Shown: piece after piece, positions 51,276 through 61,309 of the stretch
How positions within the stretch are numbered: the stretch's first letter is position 1
How the letters are laid out: every line of letters begins with the position of its first letter
Assembly (NCBI GenBank): GCA_002104985.1
Contig: MCGO01000002.1
Location: forward strand, 186,001-250,000
Reading direction: 5' to 3'
Length of the DNA stretch: 64,000 bases
Source of the DNA: Rhizoclosmatium globosum
Taxonomy: Eukaryota > Chytridiomycota > Chytridiomycetes > Chytridiales > Chytriomycetaceae
Position numbers and translations under genes: made by a program
Notes under the pieces: generated by a model
The model's input: the letters and a program-made list of their open reading frames with translations, nothing else
Database searches by the model: none
Told to the model about the DNA's origin: nothing

Positions 51276-52514
51276 ATGAGTTCAGGCGCCCGTCTCAATG
51301 TGTTCCCAACCCGAATGTAAGCTTGCATAATCAACTGAACTTAGTTGGGGAGAGTTTGGCGAAGGATTTGCAAGTAGATGCGTCTGTTTGGTTGAGCAAC
51401 CGCCCAACGAAAGTGCGACATCAAACCTTACAACACGCATACAAGAAAGTATTGAGATAAAATATTATTGGAAGCTCGACTCATTTGACCGCAATCCTGC
51501 GTACCGATCGACAGTCCTAACGCCTCTCTCAAAGGGCTCTCACAATGCTCAAGAACCGTCTCAAGGGAGCAAACACTGGTCACTCGCTTTTGAAGCGAAA
51601 GAGCGAAGCACTGACGCGTCGTTTCAGAGAAATCGTAAAGAAGATTGATGAGGTACAGGGGACAAAACTTCTTCACGATCATGAACGGCGCTAACATGAT
51701 TCGTATCGATACTTAGGCCAAGAGAAAGATGGGAAAAGTCATGCAGTTGCGTCGTTCTCGTATGCCGAAGTCAAATATAGTACGGAGATATCAGGTGCGA
51801 AAGTTATATTCCGTATAAGTACTGCGCTTATTCCCATTTTTAAATAGTTATCAAGTACGAGAGAGTGCAAAGGTTGCGCAGTTGAAAGTGAAGGCAAAGA
51901 CGGAGAAGTGTCAGGTGTCCAACTTCCCGCGTTTGACCTGCACGTCGATGGACAAAATGGTGGGCGTACTATAAGTAATATGCATGTTAATTTCAATTCA
52001 TACCAGCTTTTGAGCTTACTGGATTGGGTCGTGGTGGTCAGCAAATTCAGAAGTGTAAGGACACCTACCAGAAAGCGGTCGAAGTGCTCGTTCAATTAGC
52101 ATCTCTTCAGGTCAGACATTCAACCAATTGCGCCATATTTTACCTATGATTCTCAAATTTACTGTCAGACTGCCTTCGTGATTTTGGATGAAGTCATCAA
52201 AATCACCAACCGTCGTGTCAATGCCATTGAGCACGTTATTATTCCAAAGATTGAGAATACCATTCGCTTTGTGCAATCTGAGTTGGATGAAATGGACCGT
52301 GAGGAATTCTTCAGACTCAAGAAGATTCAGGCCAAGAAGAAGATTCGTAAGGATATTGAGGACGCTATTAGAGAGGCTGGACAAGGTGCGATCTTGTTGG
52401 GCTTTGTTTGATTTGTACTAATTCCTTTCTTAGCTGAAGCTGGTGGACACCAACCTCTGCGAAGCACCAAACATTATGAGTGCATACGAAGAGGATCCTG
52501 ACGTCATCTTCTGA
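51276..52514 (+). CDS. V-type H+-ATPase subunit D
   Basis: Central-stalk subunit of the vacuolar proton pump. Exon 1 (51276-51316) encodes [13 protein letters not shown] plus the first two bases of Met; a 218-nt intron follows and exon 2 continues [11 protein letters not shown], the expected [13 protein letters not shown] join. Then [69 protein letters not shown], and [20 protein letters not shown]. Further on comes [20 protein letters not shown], ending EEDPDVIF. Frame breaks near 51750, 51908 and in the last intron/exon are consistent with missing bases. Tandem to KRI1 with 80 bp between. Confidence 0.93.
51317..51534 (+). other. unusually long intron of the V-ATPase D gene
   Basis: 218 nt (GTAAGC to AAAG), about four times the usual intron here. 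It is bounded by a very confident exon join. No C/D box pair was recognised; an ACA trinucleotide near 51520 and hairpin-forming segments would allow an H/ACA snoRNA, but this is only a possibility. Confidence 0.4.
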
Positions 52515-52574
52515 TAAGCGAGTCATTTCACTTTTGCCTTCTCAAATAAAATATGCTTTCCATTCATCGTGTCT

Positions 52575-54818
52575 TTATTCATCTGGGAGGTAAACCTTGA
52601 GCATCTTGATCCACTCCAAGAAGGAAAGAGTAAGTGTCTTCCTTCGTGTGAATTGTTCGCCAACTGATTCCAACTTGAGGATTGATTTAGAAAGGTTTGA
52701 CGGACATCAAAATGAGAACGAACCTGTTCATTTCGGAATACGTTCTGTACTGGAGTATTACATACTTGGCATTTAACGACATTGTAATTCTCTTCACGCA
52801 ACGAGTCAACGCAATGTTTGCAATAAGTGTGCTTTGATTACAATTAGAACACAAAATATAATTCAATGTAAACTTACTCCACACGGTATCAACGTCATTG
52901 GTATTTTGAAGCATTGTAAATCGCGTGGGCATAGGAAACCAGTCTACAAATCAAACAATAAGAATTGCAATAGTACAAATGCAAACTCTCACCTCCATTC
53001 TTTCTTCTGCCAACGCATATTCTTCCATTCGTCCTTTGATGTCTTTTTCGATCGCTTTGAGTCGCTCCATTCGCGGTTGGAATTGTTTCTTTTGAAGCTC
53101 GGCAACAACCGCGGATAGCTCTAGTTCGAAGCATTAAAAAAATATTGTTATCAAGAAATGATCATACCTGTGATGGTAGTCTCCTTCGTTCGCATTATAT
53201 TTGCTTGACGTTCGATTTCAGCTTGCAGAGTCTTTCCTTTGCTTGCCACTTCTTTTCAATATCATTGATGAAATCCGGATCGATATTAAGGTGATTCGTG
53301 GCCTTAATCTTTTGTGATTCTATCGAAACACAAATTCAGATACAAATCCAAAGTTATGAATACATACCTCAGTCATTTGCAAGCTCATGGCCCACATCTG
53401 CTCCTCTTTTCGTTCCAGCTTTAACTCATATTCGTTGATGGTGTCATTCACTTTTGTCAGCAAATCGGCAATATCCTTTTCCTTTCGTGTCAAAGGTTAT
53501 CGAGAGCCTTATTTTTCTCCTGAAGTTCCTGCCGCTGTTTAATGACACCATTCAACTCTGTTTGCATTTGCTTTTTTTGTTTCTATGCCAAGGAAAGATG
53601 AGCAAGCCGAAATGGGTTGCGGTCCTTACAATCGCCAACTGACATGCATTCTTTGCCTCCTCCAGTTCCATAACAAGCTCTTCAAATTCATTTCTTTTTA
53701 GATCATGGTTCTTTTTGATAGCCTGATAATTCATGGTTACTTCTTTGTTTGCGTCAATCAATTCTCGGAGACGTTTTTGAAGTGCCGTATTCTCATCGCG
53801 GAATGTTTGTTCAGCATGCATAAGATATTCGTTCTTTTGAGTCATGGCTCTGGTTGTGTTGGTTAAGCAGTATCAAGAGTGATCAAGCCTCACATCATGC
53901 TTTTTCAAGTCATCACTTCTTCGAGAATGTTTAACAAGACTGACTCGAAGCTCAACGATGTCGAATTCGAGGTTTCTGTTGATTGGTTTAGTCCTTCTTG
54001 CAATGCCACTGCCAAACACTCAACTTGATAACTTTCTCAAGCTCAACAATTCGTTTCTTGTAGAATCCAGCCGAAACTTCTTGTTCAGTTTTTATATGCT
54101 TTGTACCAGCGAGTTGTCTGTAATTTCAAACCATTCAGAATATGCAACTGCAACCTCAGAATCATCATACGTTCTCAACGTTACTTCGACACCCTTCTGC
54201 TTCTCCACATCTTCTTTCAATGCAACGATGTCCCTTTCCATTTTTGTCGTCGCTTCGTTTCGTGTATCAATAGAACTTCGATTTCATGCCTTGATGAGTG
54301 TTAGTCAAGAGCATGAAGGGAATAAGATACACACTGATTATTCTGCTGTTTCTCTTCAAGTAAATCATGTCGCCTGATATGTGCAATCTTTTCATTCCGT
54401 TCTTGAAGCTCAGCTTGAATGAATCGGTTAGCGATTGGAAATATCCTTGTAATTACCTCAAGCCTTTGCTTCTCCAGAATAACTTTCTGAATATCTTTCT
54501 GGTAGACCTCAATCTCAGCCTTTATCCTGTTCCATTTGATGTTAAACTCTTCAACCTTCCTTCTTTTGTTTAGGGAATTACAGACCCATATTCGTGTTGT
54601 GTAACTCCTCGCAATACTTTTTGAGGTTCTCAACGCGTGTCCGCCTAGAAACAAGTTAGCAACTGCGTTACAGAATTACGACAACGAACCTTTCACATTC
54701 TGATCCTCGCCACTCAAGAAGTTTCGCGGAATCAGTGGAGACGAGCTGCCGGGTTCGCAGCAGGCGCAAGAGCCGTCAACGCAGGAGCATCAATCACAAT
54801 CTGAGGAACTCCCTCCAT
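52575..54818 (-). CDS. coiled-coil protein with C-terminal RING-like zinc finger
   Basis: Starts MEGVPQIVIDAPALTALAP, then DSAKLLEWRGSECER joined by intron to RTRVENLKKYCEELHNTN. Most of the length is coiled coil (for example EVYQKDIQKVILEKQRLE, ELQERNEKIAHIRRHDLLEE, LRELIDANKEVTMNYQAIKK). The last exons give FLCPRDLQCFKIPMTLIPCG, then HTYCKHCVDSL, then VVKCQVCNTPV, a RING-type finger whose first Cys pair is spaced C-x5-C instead of C-x2-C. It ends FLEWIKMLKVYLPDE. This suggests an E3 ubiquitin ligase. A link to flagella is possible given the coiled coils and neighbours but not shown. Several short introns and a few probable indels. Its start is 47 bp from the divergent PIG-B start. Confidence 0.6.
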
Positions 54819-54865
54819 TTCTCTCTAATTCCTCTTTCCTGTATGGTGTAAATCACTAAAGGAAA

Positions 54866-56825
54866 ATGGGGAAATCCAAAGACCCTACAACATCTACATC
54901 CGCTAGCAAGCTCTCCTGGATCACGATCCTGCTAATCCTCGGGTTCCGGATATACAACGCCTTTTGATCAAGACTTTTTTCAGCCCGGATGAGTATTGGC
55001 AGTCTCTTGAAGTCGCGCATGAGTATGTGTTTGGGTATGGATACTTAACGTGGGAGTGGACCCACAAAGTGCGAGGCTTCACGCACCCGATGCTGTTTGT
55101 TGGATTTATAAGGTTGTGCAGGCGTTGGGGCTTGAGGAGACTGAGTGGATTGTGAGTGTGTGTTCACAACTTGTATGGTTCTAAGTTCTGGTTATAGATC
55201 CTGGCCCCGAAAGTATTTCAAGCTGTGTTTGCGGCGATAGGAGATATATATACGTATAAACTTGCCGGAAAGTTGTTTGGAAACGGAGCCGCAAAGTGGG
55301 CGGTATGTGTGTGGGGTTTGACAGCTTCTCTGTCTAATGCGGGTCCAATGTTAGCTCGTATCGTCGCTGATCTGCTTCTTCAACTTCTTCTGCGCCGTAC
55401 GAACATTTTCGAACAGTATTGAGACGTCTTTGACTGCAGTCGCCATGTTTTATTGGCCATGGAACTATACTTCGAAAACCACATGGACGGCCTCCCATAT
55501 TCGGTACATACAATCTCATCAAAGTCGCTATATTCTGATTTTATGGATCTCTATTCCAGAAACCTTCAAATATCCCTCGCATTCGCCGCTATCGCTTGCA
55601 TCCTCCGTCCAACCAACGCCGTCATCTGGCTATACCTCGGAACAACACTCCTCACCCAACTTCCATTACCCTCTCTCCCCACATCGCTCCTCAGCGTGAC
55701 CGTAATAGGGTAAAAAAAAACATCCCCCTCCCCACCAATTTTTTTTCTCCTCTTTTCATTGCTGACAACCCGTCTACACAACCAAGTTAATAGCATTAAC
55801 CCTCTCAACCCTCCTCGACTACACATTCTACAACGAATGGACGCTCGTTCCATTAACTTTCCTGCGATTCAACCTCTCACACGGGATCTCAACTTTCTAT
55901 GGGATCCATACATGGCATTGGTACCTCTCCCAGGGTATCCCCATCGTCCTATTCACATTCACGCCGTTGACAATATACACGGCGTTGACGACACGTGTGC
56001 GTGGAGTAAGGGGCGTGCTTGGGTTCACGGTGTTGGTGTATAGTCTTGTAGCGCACAAAGAGTTTCGGTTTATAATGCCGCTGTTGCCTGTTTCTTTGGG
56101 GGCAGCGGGAGATGCGTTGTATGGGATGCAGGTTGGGGTTGGAGGGAAGTTTCGGTTTAGGGCGGTGGTTGTGGGGTTGGTTTTGACGAATGCGATTGCG
56201 GCGTTTTATTTGGGGGTTGTGCATCAGAGGGGCGTTGTGGATGTGATGGGGTGGTTGAGGAAGAGGAGCAGCGAGGATGGTGGGGTGTTGTTCTTGATGC
56301 CATGTCACTCCACGCCATTTTATTCGCATTTGCATCGAAAGGACATAGAGATGCGGTTTATTACTTGTGAACCGCCTTTGGAGTGAGTTCTTGGGTTCAA
56401 TTTGTTGGTTACTGACGGTTATACTCAATAATAGGCCAAGTATTGACAAGAAATCATATCAAGACGAGTCGGACGTGTTTTATGCAGACCCAGTAGCATT
56501 CGTTGATACATATTTCTCCAAAGATAAGACGTTTGCTGCCTCCGGGAAGCGAACACGCACAGATCGATTGCTGTCAGTACCAGGTCAAGATTCATATCAG
56601 ATTCAAGAATATGTTTGGCCAAGTCGAGTAGTATTATTCCAAGCCTTGTTGAAAGATGTGGGGCAATTCTCGAGGATCAAGGGTATAAACAGGTATGTAC
56701 TTTGTGGGTTTGCCATCAATTTAATTTGAATGTGTGATCAGTGCGCCAAATTCTTCAATAGCCATTTCCATGACGATTCAAGGAGGATAGGAGATGTACT
56801 GGTTTATTGCCGATCCGTTGAATAA
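54866..56825 (+). CDS. PIGB: GPI mannosyltransferase 3 (PIG-B)
   Basis: ER enzyme adding the third mannose to the GPI anchor; family GT22. N-terminal helix WITILLILGFRIYNAF, then FFSPDEYWQSLEVAHEYVFG and YLTWEWTHKVRGFTHPM, the catalytic loop. Later IACILRPTNAVIWLYLG, the GT22 motif HKEFRFIMPLLP, and LFLMPCHSTPFYSHLH. After an intron near 56690-56740 the end reads FFNSHFHDDSRRIGDVLVYC, as in known PIG-B. One extra T at 54962-54965 joins the first helix to the catalytic loop, and one extra G near 56682 restores the true C-terminus, with stop at 56823-56825. It is convergent with PIG-Y (28 bp between stops). Confidence 0.93.
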
Positions 56826-56853
56826 ATAGATTGATGAGAACGCCTATTTGATG

Positions 56854-57153
56854 TTATGCGTTGTGTCGATGTAGTTTGAGACCCATCCAGTTGAAGAAGA
56901 CAAAGAAGAGCAATATCGGAGGAAGCATTGGTAGTATATAGCAGTAGTGGTTATCGTCTCGAATGGCTCTCAGGATCTGATGAAGCACGTAAGTTCCCTG
57001 CAGATAGTTGAGTGACTAATAGTAGGATGTAACGCACCGGCCCCGCAGCATACTCTCCGGAAGCACTTTGCTTATAACTAATGCGTAGATTGAAGCAGAG
57101 AAGTAAAGGGCAGTAGCGACAGCCAGCAGATGAGAAGCTGTTTGAGGATGCAT
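56854..57153 (-). CDS. PIGY: PIG-Y, GPI-GlcNAc transferase subunit
   Basis: Small two-helix ER protein of the complex that makes GlcNAc-PI, the first step of GPI synthesis. Exon 1 from 57153 encodes MHPQTASHLLAVATALYFSA, SIYALVISKVLPESMLRGR; a short intron follows; exon 2 encodes GTYVLHQILRAIRD, MLPPILLFFVFFNWMGLKL and HRHNA. The ending WMGLKLHRHN matches human PIG-Y (WMGIKLFRHN). Length about 88 residues, close to the family. The exon join needs one more base at the donor, like other breaks in this window. Only 21 bp separate its start from the divergent SPF45-like gene. Confidence 0.8.
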
Positions 57154-57174
57154 TTTTTAAAAGTCCAAAGCAAA

Positions 57175-58746
57175 ATGGGAACACGGTCCAAGCTCTACGA
57201 CTTTGACGAGGAGCCCCTTCCCAAGGATTCGGCGGCGACGCTTCCACCCAAGCCAGCCAATCAAAACGAAGCAGAGGCAACGTCAACGTCAACGTCAACT
57301 TCGAAGTCGGCTTCAAATTGGGGCGGCGCAGCGCCAAAGCCGCGGCTCTTTGCCCCGCCAAATCTAAAGCGCCGCCCAGCTCAGACACCCACTCAGACAC
57401 TCAACTCGGCGGCGGCGGCGGTGGCGGCGGCGGCTAATAGAAAGCCCGGACTGCCGACAAGGCCTGTCTCGGCTCAACCTTCTCTCTCGGCCCTCTCGTC
57501 TACACCCGCCCAACCGCAGCAACCACAACCAACAAAACAACAACCTATAAACACCTGCGCAACGACGAATACGGTATCTGGCGTGCCGCCAGCCCTTCTC
57601 TTGAACTCCTAACACCACAACTCCAGATCCAAACAAACCAAATGAATACGAAACCGCAAAACGCGATGCAAAGCGACGAAGGCGTGAAGATCGAGAACGG
57701 AAGGAACTGGAGAAGAAGCAAGCACAGTTGGATCGCATCAACAGCGAAAAGATGGCTGCCAAAGACGCGTTTGGACGAGACGTACCGCAACATAGCACCT
57801 TTCCTGATCACACAAAAGCCGACCAGTACCCACATTCTCACGGCAATAATACAATTCCACAAAGAATACAAAGCGGTATTAATTTGGAGATGGCTTGCCA
57901 CGCCCTTCTTTCTCGTCTCCCCCCTTCTTCTCCTTATCTAATGGATTGCTTGAAGACGACAAACGGCCTCCGCAATCAGAACCGACTCAAAACGATTGGA
58001 CGATGACGACTCGGACGTGGATGGCGTTCCATTAAACGCGGCCCTACTTCAACAACGACCCTCTATTCCGTCTTCGGCTCACTTTCAGGTCGCAGAATCA
58101 GGCGACGAAGCTTACCTTCGACGAATGAATTTGTCTGCCATGCCGCCACAACCTTCTGCTGCTGCAGTTGTGATGGAATCATCCGCTGATAATGCTTACC
58201 TACGTCGCCAACAAATGTCTCGACCTGTTTCTGCACCCAAGAGTCCACCACGTCCCTCAATACCCTCTGCCACTCCCGTCACTATCTCCCGTCCGCCTGT
58301 CCTTCACACTCAACCTTCCTATCATGATTCTACTAAACCAACTCGCGTCGTTCTATTGTTGAATATGGTGGGCCCAGGCGAAGTTGATGACGACCTCAAA
58401 GACGAAACTGCAAGCGAATGCTCAAAGTTTGGATCTGTCGACCTTGTTCGTATCCATGAATCTAGAAATGCTCGTGCCGATGAAGCTGTGCGCATCTTTG
58501 TAAAGTTTCGTAATGTGGAAGCTGCTCTGGAAGGTATTATTCTTTGTTCGTCTTGTCTTGTATCGTCTCTTCCATGTCCTTTTGATTTCACACACCCTCC
58601 TTCCCTTCCCGATCAAGTTATTAACCTCTTATGACTCTATACATCAATTAGCTAAATCTAAGATGGATGGGCGGTTTTTTGGAGGTCGTAATGTGCGAGC
58701 TGTATATTTTGATGAGCGGCGGTTTGACACCGGAGACTTGGCTTGA
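57175..58746 (+). CDS. SPF45/RBM17-like splicing factor, no G-patch seen
   Basis: Alternative-splicing factor. MGTRSKLYDFDEEPLPKDSA opens a disordered N-terminus with KPRLFAPPNLKRR, a typical SPF45 motif, then a basic EYETAKRDAKRR helix and a charged coiled coil. Two copies of an AYLRR motif (SGDEAYLRRMNLS; ADNAYLRRQQMS) precede the C-terminal U2AF-homology motif RRM: TRVVLLLNMVGPGEVDDDLK, then ADEAVRIFVKFRNVEAALE, then after an intron MDGRFFGGRNVRAVYFDERRF. The RRM ends near DTGDLA. The G-patch that precedes the RRM in animal and plant SPF45 is not visible. Frame breaks occur around 57600-57760 and 57930-58000. Confidence 0.82.
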
Positions 58747-59146
58747 ATTAGAAATTGATTTCCCCCAATAAACACCATCAATCACACCAAATGTACGAAC
58801 TTCACTTCTTGTCTTTCTCTCGTCTTTCTTACCCTCAATTGGTTTCAACACACAGGTCGAATATCTTCACATTCAGGACCAACCAGCGAAAGAGACAAGC
58901 CACTCGTCTACAGAGGTTTTCAAAGCTTCAGAAGAAGAATAAGCGCTTTCGTAAGGCCAAAGCCTCTTCCTCCTGGCAGTGCTCGCTTGAACCCTTGTCC
59001 ACACTAGCATTAAGTATAATGGTTGAATTTGGAGTTCTACATTTTAACTATTCTATTCAAGCATTTGAGTGATCAATTCCTAGTTGTTATTTGCTTCTAT
59101 TTGCACATTCGATCCTATTAAATGCTCAATTAAAAGGATTGTATGC
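58747..59146. other. intergenic, nothing assignable
   Basis: About 400 bp after the SPF45-like stop. An open frame at 58755-59072 (+) has no recognisable similarity; part of it is basic. It could be 3' untranslated region, since an intron-like GTACGA to CACACAG is present. No RNA recognised. Confidence 0.3.
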
Positions 59147-59473
59147 TCACAGTTTTTCTAACTTCAAATCAACGAGTACAAGTTGTTTCTTTACCACACT
59201 GCTTGCTGAAGGCTGTGATTTCTGTTTTTTTCTGACGTGGAAGTGAATTGTCAGATCCTCAGAAATTGTTGCTCGCAAAACACCTTTAGCGCATGGAGTG
59301 GTCTGCTCACGCGGTACCCTGCACTGGACTCTGATCCGGTGCACCTTGGACACGTTGAAGGTTGATGGTATTTATTACCTGTCCGTTGGTTTGGCTGTTA
59401 GACGCGTTCAATGGAAGCCCCTGCGACAACGAGCCTCCCGGCGACGGCGGAGAGCTCTGAAGCAGGATCGCCA
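59147..59473 (-). CDS. possible small protein, unrecognised
   Basis: Minus-strand ATG at 59473 (MAILLQSSPPSPGGS) runs for about 32 residues (to TNGQ), then shifts frame to HRIRVQCRVPREQTTPCAKG, DLTIHFHVRKKQ and VDLKLEKL. A one-base indel near 59360-59370 would fuse them into about 105 residues. The second half looks like beta strands with charged residues and codon use similar to neighbours. I do not recognise a family, so this may be spurious. Confidence 0.3.
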
Positions 59474-60079
59474 TTCTCTACATTGACCTTCTTTCACCCG
59501 TCTGTCACTTCCCTTTAGGCGCAACGCGTTTAAATGAGACGGCTCTTAATGTCACTTGTGACAGTTCTGGGTCCTCATCCTAGCAGACAACTCGGTGCTT
59601 TATCACATTGCACTGACTGGTTGTTAGGAGCGTAATCGTCCTTGTAGAAAGTCTGTAAGTGCTTGATTCTTCCAATGTAAGAATGTGGCTGTCCACCACC
59701 GCTGAGTGCATGATTGTTGCTGTGATAGACATACGAGCTTCTGCCCCCTCCTCTCCTCTCTACTCCTCTCCTTATCTGCCTCTCTCTCTCCTTTCTCAAT
59801 CTATTCTCTTTGTCTTTTATTTCTTTCTTTTTTCTCCTTCCTTCCTCTCTTTATGGTGAACATTCTGGAGCCTTCACGCGGCGTTCACTGTTAGTATCTC
59901 TTAGTAGGCGCGATCATAAATTGATAGCGCTCTCCTCTGAGTGAAGCTAATCTCAGTTTAAAATTTCAAAATCTACCCTATACTCTTCATTTCTTAAGTT
60001 TATTTGACCATAATACAATACATTCTTACTTAATTTCTTTTAACTGTCAATATTCATCTCTCTCTTACTTTCCATCTCA
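59474..60079. other. intergenic, pyrimidine-rich
   Basis: About 600 bp without a convincing gene. It contains a small palindrome (TGTCAC-TT-GTGACA near 59550), a T/C-rich tract at about 59740-59850, and AT-rich sequence toward the CFAP161-like stop. No snRNA, tRNA or other structured RNA was recognised. Confidence 0.35.
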
Positions 60080-61245
60080 TCATCTATCAACTGAAACAAA
60101 ACTCCAATTCATGGCACTCGGCAACAAATAACTTCCCGTCACAGATGCTGAAATAACAGAATACACATCTCCCGCCAATAATGTCATCAGCTTCCGTTCA
60201 CGCAAACTAGCAACGATACGTTTCCCAAGAACACAAGTCAACTTGAACCCATCTCCTTCTAACACTGGATCCGCATAAACATCATTCCTCTCCGCAATCC
60301 TCGTCACAGGATCCAACACGAACGCGCTGGCCATCCCCCACACATCTTCCGACAACACAAGCGACTGATTCCCCTCCCCACCACCTAGAACAACAAAATC
60401 CATCAATAACATACCACCCGCAATCAAAACATATAGAAATAAGACTCACCCGGCAAACTATTATACTAAACAACGGACAACAAACCACAACCTCCCGTCC
60501 CGCAACAACCGCCGTCAACCGAAACCGACTCCCGTACCTCACAACGTTCCCAAACGTATCCACATCGCGATCAAACGGCGTGATCTCAAACACAGTCCTT
60601 GCAAGGACAGGCGCCTCGTGTGGCGGCGAATCGAGCCGCGAAACCATGAGTCGATAATTCCCCGCGATCTTAGTCCACGAGTCAAAGTGAGGCAGGCGGG
60701 GGGAGATGTTGCGCCTTGGTTTATGAGCATTACTTTTTGGCCGAATCTGAAGGCTGTGGACGGTGGGTGTGGGGAGGGACGTGGGGGGCAGGTTGGGTAT
60801 GGGACTAAATGGCCGTTTCGGCGGGAAGGGTCTGTGTAGAGTGGGGGAGGGATTTTTGAAGGAGTGGTGGTGGTTTTTGGGTAGGAAGGGTTTCCCAGGC
60901 TGTTGTTATGGTTTTGGGGATGGGTTTGTGGAGCATGTTCATATGGGCATAGGTTTTCGTCCATGTTAGGGTGTTTGAGTTTCGTTTGTGGACAAAGTCC
61001 TGAGGGTGGTGTATTGGGAGGGGTCTAGTCAGTCACATGGAAAGGGTGTTGTAATGGTGCTTTACACTGATTTTCTCTTCTTCGAGTACATCTTCTTCGA
61101 GCCAGTTTCCTTCAAGGCATCTTGATTGGATGAGAGGATTCTTTTGGCCGTTGGTGCAGTACATAAGCTGGGGGGTTGAGTTCAGTTTGAAAATCCACTG
61201 AGATTTGTCACTTGGAAATCCAAACAAATGGCGTTTTCCTTTCAA
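60080..61245 (-). CDS. CFAP161-like flagellar protein
   Basis: Three blocks recall CFAP161, an axonemal microtubule inner protein. First block, GNWLEEDVLEEEKI near the N-terminus (human has GNWNEDVYLEEE), followed after an intron by DFVHKRNS (human KDFLEKRD). Second, AFRFGQKVMLINQG (human HYGDKVMLVN). Third, FGNVVRYGSRFRLTAV (human VLRYGQDFCLG). The C-terminus after an intron at about 60380-60445 reads NQSLVLSEDVWGMASAF and ends AMNWSFVSVD (human RNHWMLVTG). The final third is otherwise divergent and the middle is Pro-rich. Reading frames need corrections around 60460, 60640 and 60990, so exon joins are uncertain. Start at 61245 or at an internal ATG near 61164. Confidence 0.5.
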
Positions 61246-61309
61246 TCATTTATTAACAGGAAAGAGAAAGTCCGCAAGTCCGCCTGCACAACATAATTTT
61301 TCATACGAG

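Noticed and set aside
56951..57400. Minus-strand ORF covering PIG-Y and the start of the SPF45-like gene
   Set aside because: Reads through the PIG-Y intron and is antisense to a clear N-terminus; the spliced PIG-Y product is far better supported.
58755..59072. Plus-strand basic ORF after the SPF45-like gene
   Set aside because: No recognisable domain and the preceding gene ends normally; possibly 3' UTR.
59500..59960. Possible small RNA gene in the pyrimidine-rich intergenic region
   Set aside because: Compared by eye with U2, U3, U4, U5 and U6 hallmarks; none matched.
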